DNA from: Dolichospermum sp. DET69
GTDB lineage: Bacteria; Cyanobacteriota; Cyanobacteriia; Cyanobacteriales; Nostocaceae
DNA: 64,000 nt
Direction: 5' to 3'
NCBI GenBank assembly: GCA_017355425.1
Contig: CP070233.1
Location: forward strand, 412,501-476,500
Position numbers and translations under genes: made by a program. Below, in pieces: positions 38,258 through 47,647 of this stretch (position 1 is its first letter; each line of letters starts with the position of its first letter). The notes under the pieces were generated by a model, which ran no database searches, was not told where the DNA came from, and saw only the letters and a list, made by a program, of their open reading frames with translations.

Positions 38258-39151
38258 GTGTCTGAATCGCGTAATCGCTGGATAGTCCGAGTAGTGTTAG
38301 CTTTTGCTGTTGTGGCTTTTGTAGGGGTTTCTATTATACCCATCCTGACAGCGATTAATAAACCAGAATCATCTCCACAAAATCAGCCCGCTGGTGATAA
38401 TAAATTACCTTCATCTGCACAAAAGTCAAAACTGGAAGATCAAGTTCGGGGTTATGAATTAGTTTTACAAAAAGATGCAGAAAATCAAACTGCACTCAAG
38501 GGGCTTTTGCAAGCGCGTCTGGAGTTGTTAAGTCAAAAAAGCCAAGGGGAAGTTAAACCAGCGGATATTCAAGCCATAATTGAACCTTTGGAAAAACTTG
38601 CTAAACTCAATCCCCAAAAGTCAGAATATGGGGTTTTACTGGCACAAGCTAAACAACAAATTGGCGATAAGGAGGGGGCTGCTCAAACTTACCGGACTAT
38701 TTTAACTACAAAACCTGGTGATTTAAAAGCTTTACAGGGGATGGTGAATTTGCAATTAAGCGAAAAGCGTCCAGAAGCAGCTATTGGCTTATTACAAGAA
38801 AGTCTAGCTGCTGCTACCCAGGCTAATACTATTCAGCCAGGAAGTGTGGATGTAGTCGCTGTCCAAGTGCTTTTGGGTAGTGTCTACGCTTTAACGAAAA
38901 ACGATACTCAAGCTATTTATGCTTATGATCAAGCGATCAAGAAAGATGCTCAAGATTTTCGTCCCGTTTTAGCAAAGGCAATGCTGTTTAAGCAACAGGG
39001 GAAGGTTGATGAAGCAAAACCTTTATTTGATAGTGCCATAGCTTTAGCACCGGCTAAGTATAAGGACGAAATCAATAAAGCCGCAGCAGTTTCTCAGCCT
39101 ACTCCTATATCTTCGCCTACCGAATCATCTACACCTTCACCTACTCCGTAA
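38258..39151 (+). CDS. Membrane-anchored TPR protein
   Basis: A 297-residue protein starting with GTG at 38258 (MSESRNRWIVRVV), preceded by AGGAGCAAAA about 9 nt upstream. One N-terminal membrane segment (VVLAFAVVAFVGVSIIPILT) is followed by a Pro/Gln linker and about five TPR units (residues 60-270: YELVLQKDAENQTALKGLLQ, YRTILTTKPGDLKALQGMVN, YDQAIKKDAQDFRPVLAKAM). The C-terminus is PTP-rich. It is a common cyanobacterial protein that probably binds partners at the membrane surface. Confidence 0.8.
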   Translation: MSESRNRWIVRVVLAFAVVAFVGVSIIPILTAINKPESSPQNQPAGDNKLPSSAQKSKLEDQVRGYELVLQKDAENQTALKGLLQARLELLSQKSQGEVKPADIQAIIEPLEKLAKLNPQKSEYGVLLAQAKQQIGDKEGAAQTYRTILTTKPGDLKALQGMVNLQLSEKRPEAAIGLLQESLAAATQANTIQPGSVDVVAVQVLLGSVYALTKNDTQAIYAYDQAIKKDAQDFRPVLAKAMLFKQQGKVDEAKPLFDSAIALAPAKYKDEINKAAAVSQPTPISSPTESSTPSPTP

Positions 39152-39292
39152 GAGGTTGTTTCTACTCAAACCGACGTAGGGTGGGTTAGCGCAGCGTAAC
39201 CCACCATTATCCCCTAAATTTATGGTGAGTTAGGACAGTAATCCGTAACCCACCCTACCCGAGTATTTTTGGGTAATTTGTTTTTTGTTGTC

Positions 39293-40673
39293 TAAGAGGA
39301 TGTTTGAAAAGTATCAGAATTAATCGAGATCCCCCCAACCCCCCTTAAAAAGCTACAGTGTACACACAAGTCTTCTAGAGTTGCCCCACAACGTTTAGAT
39401 CCCCCCAACCCCCCTTAAAAAGGGGGGCTAAATTCTTCAAAGTCCCCCTTTTTAAGGGGGATTTAGGGGGATCGGATCACGTTTAGCATCCTGTCTAGAG
39501 ATGTGTGTACACCGTAGCCTTAAAAAGGGGGGCTAAATTCTTCAAAGTCCCCCTTTTTAAGGGGGATTTAGGGGGATCGGATCACGTTTAGCATCCTGTC
39601 TAGAGATGTGTGTACACCGTAGCCTTAAAAAGGGGGGCTAAATTCTTCAAAGTCCCCCTTTTTAAGGGGGATTTAGGGGGATCGGATCACGTTTAGCATC
39701 CTGTCTAGAGATGTGTGTACACCGTAGCCTTAAAAAGGGGGGCTAAATTCTTCAAAGTCCCCCTTTTTAAGGGGGATTTAGGGGGATCGGATCACGTTTA
39801 GCATCCTGTCTAGAGATGTGTGTACACCGTAGCCTTAAAAAGGGGGGCTAAATTTTTCAAAGTCCCCCTTTTTAAGGGGGATTTAGGGGGATCGGATCAC
39901 GTTTAGCATCCTGTCTAGAGATGTGTGTACACCGTAGCCTTAAAAAGGGGGGCTAAATTCTTCAAAGTCCCCCTTTTTAAGGGGGATTTAGGGGGATCGG
40001 ATCACGTTTAGCATCCTGTCTAGAGATGTGTGTACACCGTAGCCTTAAAAAGGGGGGCTAAATTCTTCAAAGTCCCCCTTTTTAAGGGGGATTTAGGGGG
40101 ATCGGATCACGTTTAGCATCCTGTCTAGAGATGTGTGTACACCGTAGCCTTAAAAAGGGGGGCTAAATTCCTCAAAGTCCCCCTTTTTAAGGGGGATTTA
40201 GGGGGATCGGATCACGTTTAGCATCCTGTCTAGAGATGTGTGTACACCGTAGCCTTAAAAAGGGGGGCTAAATTCCTCAAAGTCCCCCTTTTTAAGGGGG
40301 ATTTAGGGGGATCGGATCACGTTTAGCATCCTGTCTAGAGATGTGTGTACACCGTAGCCTTAAAAAGGGGGGCTAAATTCCTCAAAGTCCCCCTTTTTAA
40401 GGGGGATTTAGGGGGATCGGATCACGTTTAGCATCCTGTCTAGAGATGTGTGTACACCGTAGCCTTAAAAAGGGGGGCTAAATTCCTCAAAGTCCCCCTT
40501 TTTAAGGGGGATTTAGGGGGATCGGATCACGTTTAGCATCCTGTCTAGAGATGTGTGTACACCGTAGCCTTAAAAAGGGGGGCTAAATTCCTCAAAGTCC
40601 CCCTTTTTAAGGGGGATTTAGGGGGATCTGCGGGTGTTAGATACCACACGAAAAAGTTTTCAAACAACCTCTA
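39293..40673. mobile_element. Expanded MITE-like element bounded by terminal inverted repeats
   Basis: The left end TAAGAGGATGTTTGAAAAGTAT (39293) pairs with the right end AAAAGTTTTCAAACAACCTC and TAA near 40673. These are the ends of the 165-bp MITE at 18335. Here the interior holds 12 tandem copies of a 105-bp unit. Non-coding. Confidence 0.75.
39416..40627. repeat. Tandem array of a 105-bp unit, 12 copies
   Basis: Units start every 105 bp from 39416 to 40571 and the last is truncated. Each contains a hairpin (AAAAAGGGGGG ... AAAGTCCCCCTTTTT), GGGGGATTTAGGGGGATCGG, ATCACGTTTAGCATCC and GTGTGTACACCGTAGC. Copies are almost identical. A T or C at the base in AATTCTTC/AATTCCTC separates units 1-7 from 8-12, with a further variant in unit 5. 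A half-copy in inverse orientation lies just before (39350-39376, GCTACAGTGTACACAC). Intergenic between the TPR gene and the RTX gene. Confidence 0.95.
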
Positions 40674-40714
40674 AGCGACAGCGCAACCAAAGCCAAAAAT
40701 CAAGGCTTTTTTCA

Positions 40715-40970
40715 ATTTGAGAACTCCACAAAAAAAATGAACTGCTTGCAGCAGCGCTTCGCTATCCAATGGTATCTTGCCCGTCCTTGTATTATTAGGA
40801 ATGTGAATTAAATAAAGTGCAAAAGTAGGGTGTGTTAGCGACAGCGTAACGCACCATTTCAGGTTAAGTCAGAATTGCAGGTTATTAAATTTGCGTTCCT
40901 TGACGGGCAAGATGCCCGCACTACAAGAAATTTTGGAATATTTTTTAAATTGGAAGTCTCTTTGGAGATG
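40715..40970. repeat. Expanded copy of the MITE-like interspersed repeat
   Basis: Bases 40720-40775 (GAACTCCACAAAAAAAATGA, CTTGCAGCAGCGCTTCGCTA) and 40885-40945 (ACGGGCAAGATGCCCGC, CTACAAGAAATTTTGGAATA) match the elements at 13.3 and 21.1-21.27 kb. A GTGTGTTAGCGACAGCGTAA insert interrupts this copy. Confidence 0.65.
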
Positions 40971-40975
40971 TCTAT

Positions 40976-43900
40976 TTAATTGAATAGGAAAGCACCACCA
41001 AAGAGGTTGATATTCGCATTGGCGCTGGTAAATCCTGATGTCCCTGATAAGGTAACTAATAACTGACCGTTACCAAAACCAGTATTACCACCAATACCAT
41101 CACCAATGCGTATTTCCGTATTTGCACCCAATTTCCTAACATCAAAATTGGCAATACCTGTAAAGTTCAGTTTATCACCACCGACACCGCGCACAAATTG
41201 ATAAACTGTATCTGTACCATCACCAAGAACGTAATTAACGTTATCGACAACATTATCGTTGAAACCCAAATACAGGCTATCATTACCCAAACCACCAATT
41301 AAAGTATCTGAACCTGCATTACCAGTGAGGGTATCATTTCCTAAACCACCTGTAAGAACGTTATTACCAGTATTACCTGTAATGCTGTTATTGAGGTCAT
41401 TACCTATGCCATTAATCGCAGTTGTTCCTTGTAAAGTCAGGTTTTCTAGGTTGGTGGTGAGGGTGTAAGTTACACTGCTGAAAACAATATCAGTTCCTTC
41501 ATTCAGATTTTCTGTAATGCTATCTGCTGTATTATCCACATAGTAGGAATCATTACCAGCGCCACCAATGAGGGTATCATTTCCTAAACCACCAGTGAGA
41601 ACGTTATTACCAGTATTACCTGTAATGATATTATTCAGGTTATTGCCTGTACCGTTAATAGCGGTTGTTCCTTGTAAAGTCAGGTTTTCGATATTGGTGG
41701 TGAGGGTGTAAGTTACACTGCTGAAAACGATATCAGTTCCTTCATTAGCATTTTCTGTAATGCTATCTGCTGTATTGTCCACATAATAGGAGTCATTACC
41801 AGCGCCACCAATTAAAGTATCAGCACCCGTACCACCTGTGAGAACGTTATCGGCTGCGTTACCTGTAATGATATTATTCAGGTTATTACCTGTACCATTA
41901 ATAGCGGTTGTTCCCTGTAACGTTAGGTTTTCGGTGTAGGTTGTTAGAGTGTAAGTTATAGTGCTGTAAACGCTATCTATTCCTTGTCCTACTAATTCTG
42001 TAATGATATTTGCTGTACTGTCAACATAGTAGGAATCGTTACCAACACCACCAATGAGGGTATCATTTCCTAAACCACCAATGAGGGTATCATTTCCTAA
42101 ACCACCATCAAGAGTGTTATTACCAGTGTTACCTGTAATGATATTATTCAGATTATTACCTGTACCATTAATAGCGGTTGTTCCGGTTAAAGTCAGGTTT
42201 TCTAAGTGGTTTTTTAATGTCCAGGTGATAGAAGATTCAACGGTATCTATTCCATCATTTAAACCTTCAGCAATGATATCACCAATATCGTCTACGACAA
42301 AGGTATCATTTCCTTTACCACCGATTAAAAAGTCTATACCTGTTCCCCCGTTCAAGTAGTCATTACCGTTTCCACCGGTTAAATCATCGTTTCCTGTACC
42401 ACCTTTAACCCAATCATTACCAGTAGTACCGTTAAAGCTGATAGTACCTGTAAAGCCACTTAAATCAAAGCGTTCAAATCCGAATACTGTTGTCCCAGGA
42501 ATATCTAATTGATTGGTGGTGTTACTGGTATCTATGGAGATAAGATCATTAACTGTCCCTCCGCTGATAATTAAGGTGTCTGTGCCATTACCACCTTTGA
42601 TGGTGTCGTTTTGTTGTAAATTGCCCCATGTGCTGGTGATGGTGTCGTCTCCATAGTCAGCATCTATGATATCTTGTTGGGCTGTGGTGGTGAAGCTTTC
42701 GTTATCGTTAAGATCAGTTACACTGATGTTTAATTGTTTCTCAAAAAATAACCCCCCTTGGTCTGTTGTCCTGAGTCGAACGCTATAACTGTTTTTGGTT
42801 TCGTAGTCAAATATAGCGTTGGTTTTGAGTTGATTATTGGTAATGGTGAAGAAACTATTATCTGTTGCACCGTTCCCAGTGACTAAACTATAGGTAAAGG
42901 AGTTTGCTGTATCTGGGTCTGTGGTGGTGAGATTACCAATTACTGTACCACTAACTTGGTTTTCGGCAATTGTGCTGGTGGAGAGTGTGAGGTTGGTGGG
43001 TGCTTTGTTAGTAAACTCACTCACGTCAATGATTTGTAGTCCTGAATCAGAATCAGCAACATAAGCGTAGTTACCGACTACTTGCACACCATAAGCATAG
43101 CCAGAAGTATCATAATTGCCCTTGAGGGTGGGGGTAGTGGGGTTGCTTATGTCTATTATTTGTAGTCCTCCATCATACCCATCACCTACATAAGCATAGT
43201 TACCGACTACTTGCACACCATAAGCATTGCCAGAAGTATCATAATTGCCCTTGAGGGTGGGGGTAGTGGGGTTGCTTATGTCTATTATTTGTAGTCCTGA
43301 ATCAGAATCAGCTACGTAAGCGTAGTTACCGACTACTTGCACACCTAAAGCAGCACCAGATGTATTATAATTGCCCTTGAGGGTGGGGGTAGTGGGGTTA
43401 CTTATGTCTATTATTTGTAGTCCTGAATAATAATCAGCTACGTAAGCGTAGTTACCGACTACTTGCACACCATAAGCATAGCCAGAAGTATCATAATTGC
43501 CCTTAAGGGTGGGGGTTGTGGGATTGCTTATATCAATGATTTGTAGTCCTGAATCAGAATCAGCTACGTAAGCATAGTTACCGACTACTTGCACACCATA
43601 AGCATAGCCAGAAGTAGCATAATTGCCCTTGAAGGTGGGGTTAGTGGGGTTGCTTATGTCTATTATTTGTAGTCCTGATTCACTATAAGCTACGTAAGCA
43701 TAGTTACCGACTACTTGCACACCATAAGCAGGGTCAAAATTGTAAGATGTATCATAATTGCCCTTGAGGGTGGGGGTTGTGGGGTTGCTTATATCAATGA
43801 TTTGTAGTCCTGACCAATAATCAGCTACGTAAGCATAGTTACCGACTACTTGCACACCATAAGCATTGCCAGAAGTATTATAATTGCCCACTAATGTGGG

Positions 43901-44440
43901 TGCAAATACTCCCTGGTAGGTGTTGAGGGTGTCTGCAACAATATCTGACAAATGTAGAGACGTTCCATGGAAGGTCTCTGTAACGGGAATATTCACCTCT
44001 AATTCCCAATTTCCCCCTAATGCTGCATTACCGGTTTTTGTTGTGGAGGCGCTAATGGTTGCGGTTGTAATTTGATGTAATTTGTGAATAAATTCTTCCC
44101 CAGCATCCCCGGCGGCGACGTTACAGCCATATAGTAAAATATTCTGACGTTGCCAGTGTTGTAACTGTTGGGTGTAATTGTGAATATTGGTTAAGTTTAA
44201 TTGACTATTTCCTAAATACAAGCATCCAGGAGAACCGTGGGAAAGGATGTGAATGGTGGTAATGTGGGGATGTTGTTGTAAAACTTGGCTAATTTGCTCA
44301 ATCCCGTCTTGATTTGGGGAAAGAATCACCGTTTCTACACCCTCTACAACTCCTGCTTGGAGGGTCTGATAGTCAGAAAGGGAAGAATCAATAAAAACAA
44401 TAGTTGTCGCGGTTTGACGCAGGGAAGAGTTGTTGAACAT
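40976..44440 (-). CDS. Secreted RTX protein with DUF4347, LVIVD propeller and cadherin-like domain
   Basis: An 1154-residue surface or secreted protein. The N-terminus (about 15-180) is DUF4347: IHILSHGSPGCLYLG and ILLYGCNVAAGDAGEEF are hallmarks. Next come seven LVIVD units of about 42 residues (each AYGVQVVGNYAYVADxxSGL, then QIIDISNPTTPTLKG), which should close one seven-bladed propeller. A cadherin-like domain (SFTYSLVTGNGATDNSFFTI) and hemolysin-type calcium repeats (GNDTLIGGAGNDSYYV) fill the rest to the C-terminus, which has no signal peptide partner; RTX repeats indicate type I secretion. No secretion genes are nearby. Repeat DNA is near identical and prone to unequal crossing-over. 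Confidence 0.88.
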   Translation of the reverse strand: MFNNSSLRQTATTIVFIDSSLSDYQTLQAGVVEGVETVILSPNQDGIEQISQVLQQHPHITTIHILSHGSPGCLYLGNSQLNLTNIHNYTQQLQHWQRQNILLYGCNVAAGDAGEEFIHKLHQITTATISASTTKTGNAALGGNWELEVNIPVTETFHGTSLHLSDIVADTLNTYQGVFAPTLVGNYNTSGNAYGVQVVGNYAYVADYWSGLQIIDISNPTTPTLKGNYDTSYNFDPAYGVQVVGNYAYVAYSESGLQIIDISNPTNPTFKGNYATSGYAYGVQVVGNYAYVADSDSGLQIIDISNPTTPTLKGNYDTSGYAYGVQVVGNYAYVADYYSGLQIIDISNPTTPTLKGNYNTSGAALGVQVVGNYAYVADSDSGLQIIDISNPTTPTLKGNYDTSGNAYGVQVVGNYAYVGDGYDGGLQIIDISNPTTPTLKGNYDTSGYAYGVQVVGNYAYVADSDSGLQIIDVSEFTNKAPTNLTLSTSTIAENQVSGTVIGNLTTTDPDTANSFTYSLVTGNGATDNSFFTITNNQLKTNAIFDYETKNSYSVRLRTTDQGGLFFEKQLNISVTDLNDNESFTTTAQQDIIDADYGDDTITSTWGNLQQNDTIKGGNGTDTLIISGGTVNDLISIDTSNTTNQLDIPGTTVFGFERFDLSGFTGTISFNGTTGNDWVKGGTGNDDLTGGNGNDYLNGGTGIDFLIGGKGNDTFVVDDIGDIIAEGLNDGIDTVESSITWTLKNHLENLTLTGTTAINGTGNNLNNIITGNTGNNTLDGGLGNDTLIGGLGNDTLIGGVGNDSYYVDSTANIITELVGQGIDSVYSTITYTLTTYTENLTLQGTTAINGTGNNLNNIITGNAADNVLTGGTGADTLIGGAGNDSYYVDNTADSITENANEGTDIVFSSVTYTLTTNIENLTLQGTTAINGTGNNLNNIITGNTGNNVLTGGLGNDTLIGGAGNDSYYVDNTADSITENLNEGTDIVFSSVTYTLTTNLENLTLQGTTAINGIGNDLNNSITGNTGNNVLTGGLGNDTLTGNAGSDTLIGGLGNDSLYLGFNDNVVDNVNYVLGDGTDTVYQFVRGVGGDKLNFTGIANFDVRKLGANTEIRIGDGIGGNTGFGNGQLLVTLSGTSGFTSANANINLFGGAFLFN

Positions 44441-44760
44441 ATTTTTTTCCTTTGTACTTGCTAACTAAGCTTTTATACCCGCCCGGAACTGAAGTTCCGG
44501 TCTAATAGCTAAAGTGCGTTAAAACGCACTGTGATGACATCGAAATCAGAAATTATCCTATTTCTCGAACAAATACCGCCAAAATAGTCGGTTAAAACCG
44601 ACTTGAGCTATTAGACAGGGAATTTATTCCCTGGCTCAAGTCTCTGATGACATCGAAATCAGAAATTATCCTATTTCTCGAATAAATACCGCCAAAATAG
44701 TCGGTTTTAACCGACTTGAGCGTTTAGACAGGGAATTTATTCCCTGGCTTGAAGGTACTT
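44441..44760. repeat. Paired-palindrome repeats, tandemly duplicated
   Basis: Bases 44479-44531 contain CCCGGAACTGAAGTTCCGG and AGTGCGTTAAAACGCACT. Two near-identical 110-bp units follow (44532-44640 and 44643-44755), each GATGACATCGAAATCAGAAA, a spacer, AGTCGGTTxxAACCGACT and CAGGGAATTTATTCCCTGGC. The 44761-45030 stretch has no supported gene; a 65-residue frame at 44866-45063 runs into the neighbouring MITE. Confidence 0.75.
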
Positions 44761-45030
44761 GACACTGTTGAGCAGTGCTAAACCTCTACAAAATCTTATC
44801 CAAACAGGGTTAATCTGTGTATAATAATAAAAGATTTTTTTTCTAAACAAAACCGTAATTTTTATCTAATAAATGTTTTTTTTGTGACGTATACCTAGAG
44901 TCACGCGAGTGACATAACTAAAATGAAAGTTAAATAATTCATAAGTATAAGCTGTTACGCAGCTAAATTTAATATTTTCTAGCTTAGAGTCCTTGCAGTA
45001 AGGCTTTTGGGTAAAAAAGTGAACAGCCAA

Positions 45031-45186
45031 AGAGGGTGTTTGAAAAGTATTAAATAAAACCAATAATTTCCAAAAACCTAACCCCCCTGCCCCCCTTCCC
45101 TACGTTAGCGCAGCGTGCCGAAGGCTGGGAAGGGGGGTTTCAAAGCCTCTCTCCGCTTCGGGGAGAGGTTTACAAGAGGGGTTAAT
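45031..45186. mobile_element. MITE-like element, right end truncated at the GDT1 gene
   Basis: AGAGGGTGTTTGAAAAGT, then the same core as the element at 18335 (CCCCCCTGCCCCCCTTCCC ... GGAAGGGGGGTTTC, CTCTCCGCTTCGGGGAGAGG). A 25-bp insertion, TACGTTAGCGCAGCGTGCCG, sits in its hairpin loop. The element ends at the stop codon of the GDT1-family gene, so the right repeat is missing. Confidence 0.75.
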
Positions 45187-45804
45187 TTATTTTCCTTCTA
45201 TGGCTGCGACTATCCCAAAGATGATAAACAGAAAGCCACCTACAAAGGTAATTTGCCGTTCGGATATCCTACCTGCTATTAATCTACCACCAATGACGGC
45301 GATCGCCGCACAAATAGAATGTCCTAATATTGCTCCCAGTGTCACACCAATGGGGTTATTTCCGGCTGCTAGGGCAATCGTGGCTATTTGTGTGCGATCG
45401 CCCCATTCTGCTATAAATGTTAATACGAAGGATTTCAGTAAAATTGACCAAACTGTTTTTTGCTGGGAATTATCTAAATCTGCTTTTTCTACTGCCTCTT
45501 GTGCCTCTTCTACTACTTCTTCAGTAGCGGATACAGCCATTTTATTGGCATCATAAATTAACTTTAAACCAAAGGCAATAAACAAAACTATTTCCGCATA
45601 ATGAATATAACTTTTTGGTAATAAAGATACTACCTGTCCAAACATTACAGATAAAATAGTCATAGCCGCTAAAGCAGCTACCACACCAGTAAATACCAAG
45701 CGCCGTGGGTGGTGCATGGACAAAATTACAGCAATAAAAAAGGTTTTATCACCTAGTTCGGAAATGGTAATTAGTAATAAACCTGCGGTAAAAGCTGTTA
45801 ACAT
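45187..45804 (-). CDS. GDT1/TMEM165 (UPF0016) family cation transporter, probable Mn exporter
   Basis: A 205-residue membrane protein with six hydrophobic segments and the two family signatures ELGDKTFF (residues 16-23) and EWGDRTQIATIALA. The acidic ExGD(K/R)(T/S) motifs bind cation. The cyanobacterial member Mnx exports manganese from the cytoplasm or into the thylakoid lumen, protecting against Mn excess. Synechocystis Mnx and plant PAM71 are examples. A yybP-ykoY-type riboswitch lies directly upstream, which supports Mn as substrate. Between the two halves is an acidic linker (EEVVEEAQEAVEKADLD). Confidence 0.9.
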   Translation of the reverse strand: MLTAFTAGLLLITISELGDKTFFIAVILSMHHPRRLVFTGVVAALAAMTILSVMFGQVVSLLPKSYIHYAEIVLFIAFGLKLIYDANKMAVSATEEVVEEAQEAVEKADLDNSQQKTVWSILLKSFVLTFIAEWGDRTQIATIALAAGNNPIGVTLGAILGHSICAAIAVIGGRLIAGRISERQITFVGGFLFIIFGIVAAIEGK

Positions 45805-45835
45805 TCTCTCAAACTCCTAAAGGATTTTTTTCCCG

Positions 45836-46024
45836 GTGTGGAGTATCAATGAGAGTCATCACAACTTCACTGAACTCCACACGTTTAAATGTGTAGTCAG
45901 TGAAGGTCTCGCTTTCAAATACTTTATTTATTCGCTATCTAAACCAGGCTCATCACCAGTATGTTGACTTAGATATACTGAACAGAAAATATTGATTTAC
46001 TGCCAGCAGCTACTCCCCTTCTAT
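45836..46024 (-). promoter_or_regulatory. yybP-ykoY manganese riboswitch upstream of the GDT1 gene
   Basis: On the minus strand the leader runs AAGGGGAGTAGCTGCTGGCA, then AGTCAACATACTGGTGATGA, GCCTGG, GCGAGACCTTCACTGA and CTACACA. GGGGAGTAG and CGAGACCTTCACTGA match the conserved parts of the Mn-sensing yybP-ykoY class as I recall it. A hairpin (GTGTGGAGT ... ACTCCACAC, 45836-45882) lies between the aptamer and the start codon. Its inner TCAGTGAAG is complementary to the aptamer's CTTCACTGA, giving a clear alternative pairing. Expression should rise when Mn is bound. Confidence 0.78.
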
Positions 46025-46227
46025 ATAGTTATGTATAATACTCTTTCTGGGGGGAGAAGTCAAGTCTTAGTAATAAAAAAATGAACCACGTTCGCGGAGC
46101 GTCCCGAAGGGATAGACACGAAGGACACGAAGAAAGAAGATTTTAAGAGAAATTTTGCGATCTAAAAATTACAATAACTTTAATATAATCGGTTCTTACG
46201 TTGTTTTTATGCAGAATTAATACTAAG

Positions 46228-46358
46228 ATGCCAGTATTCGGCGATTAGAAATCGCTACTACACAAACGAAGTCCACCTTCGTGGACTAATCATTAAGTGT
46301 TTCAAACCCACGTAGGTGGGTTTTGTCTGTGTAGCCGCGATTTCTAATCGCTTGGGTT
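46228..46358. repeat. Nested palindrome repeat upstream of arsM
   Basis: Outer arms GCGATTAGAAATCGC and GCGATTTCTAATCGC enclose two inner palindromes, AGTCCACCTTCGTGGACT and ACCCACGTAGGTGGGT. A decayed copy is at 55927-55975 (GCGATTATAAATCAC, CAAAGTCCACCTCCGTGAAC). The rest of 45805-46383 holds the riboswitch (45836-46024) and a CGTTCGCGGAGCGTCCCGAA short repeat. Confidence 0.7.
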
Positions 46359-46383
46359 TATTATTAATTCCTAATTTGCGATT

Positions 46384-47352
46384 ATGACCTATTTAGAAAC
46401 CGCAGCCAAATTTTACAGCCAAGTTGCTCAAACACCAGAAATAGGATTGTGCTGTGTTCAAAGTACGCCTTTACAATTACCAGGGTTGAAAATTCCTTTA
46501 GCTATGCAGGAGATGAACTATGGTTGTGGAACTACAGTACATCACAATGAACTCACTAATGAACCTACAGTTTTATATGTTGGTGTTGGCGGTGGCTTAG
46601 AAGCTTTGCAATTTGCTTATTTTTCTCGTCGTCCTGGTGCAGTAATTGCTGTTGAACCAGTGGAAGCCATGCGAGAAGCTGCAACGCGTAATTTGCAAAT
46701 TGCAGCAAAAGAAAACCCTTGGTTTGATCCTAGTTTTGTGGAAATTCGTCCGGGAGACGCTTTTAATTTACCTATTGCTGATGCTTCAGTTGATATAGTC
46801 GCGCAAAATTGCCTGTTCAATATTTTTGAACCGACAGATTTAACTCTGGCTTTAAAAGAAGCATATCGGGTATTGAAACCAGGTGGACGTTTGCAGATGA
46901 GTGACCCAATTGCTACGAGTCCTGTTCCTGGACATTTACAACAAAATGAACATTTACGCGCCCTTTGTTTGTCCGGTGCTATTACATATCAAGAATATAC
47001 TCAACTGATTATTAATGCTGGTTTTGGACAAATTGAAATTCGCGCTCGTCGTCCTTATCGCTTATTAGATAAACATACTTATAAACTCACAGAAAATCTG
47101 CTTTTAGAAAGTCTAGATTCTGTGGCTTTTAAAGTAGAAATTCCCGCAGATGGTGCTTGTATTTTTACTGGTAAAACCGCGATTTATGCAGGTAAGAAAG
47201 AATTTTTTGATGATCAAGCTGGACATATTTTGCAACGTGGTATTCCTGCGGCAGTTTGTGATAAGACTGCCAAAAATTTAGCAATTGCCAATCCTGAAGA
47301 AATCATAATTACTGATTCCACATGGTATTATGATGGTGGAGGCTGTTGTTAA
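46384..47352 (+). CDS. arsM: Arsenosugar-pathway arsenite methyltransferase ArsM
   Basis: A 322-residue SAM-dependent methyltransferase. The SAM site is VLYVGVGGGLEALQFAYFSR, with DAFNLPIADASVDIVAQNC and LKPGGRLQMSDP further on. The N-terminal block (YFSQ-like FYSQVAQTPEIGLCCVQSTP and MNYGCGTTVHHNEL) and the C-terminal GGGCC are characteristic of the cyanobacterial ArsM that works with ArsS in making arsenosugars. Cys residues that bind As(III) are present (GLCC, YGCG, GACIF, GGGCC). Its usual partner arsS lies 3.5 kb downstream with other genes in between. Confidence 0.9.
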   Translation: MTYLETAAKFYSQVAQTPEIGLCCVQSTPLQLPGLKIPLAMQEMNYGCGTTVHHNELTNEPTVLYVGVGGGLEALQFAYFSRRPGAVIAVEPVEAMREAATRNLQIAAKENPWFDPSFVEIRPGDAFNLPIADASVDIVAQNCLFNIFEPTDLTLALKEAYRVLKPGGRLQMSDPIATSPVPGHLQQNEHLRALCLSGAITYQEYTQLIINAGFGQIEIRARRPYRLLDKHTYKLTENLLLESLDSVAFKVEIPADGACIFTGKTAIYAGKKEFFDDQAGHILQRGIPAAVCDKTAKNLAIANPEEIIITDSTWYYDGGGCC

Positions 47353-47647
47353 TTTTATATAGTTATAGCTTGCGTGACAATGCAAGAATCATCCGCCACG
47401 CTACGCTATTAACAAGTCCTAATTAGGGCTTACTGAATAAAGCTAGAACCGTCTATTAATAAGGGTTTCGCGGATTTTAATAACAAGCAAGTGCAAGGTT
47501 TTGGCTTAGGGTGTCTCAAAACAGTTGCATTTTTCCTTGTCGGATATGGGAAATTGAGGATATCCAGATAGTTGAAACTGTTCCCTGTTCCCTGTTCCCA
47601 GTTAAGAGTTCCCTCTCCTCACAGACAACTTTTTCAGCAAGCCCTAA

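Noticed and set aside
39416-40627. CRISPR-like regular spacing of the 105-bp array
   Set aside because: Whole units including the 'spacers' are identical; this is a direct tandem repeat.
44866-45063. 65-residue minus-strand frame
   Set aside because: Its start lies in the MITE at 45031; no similarity recognised.
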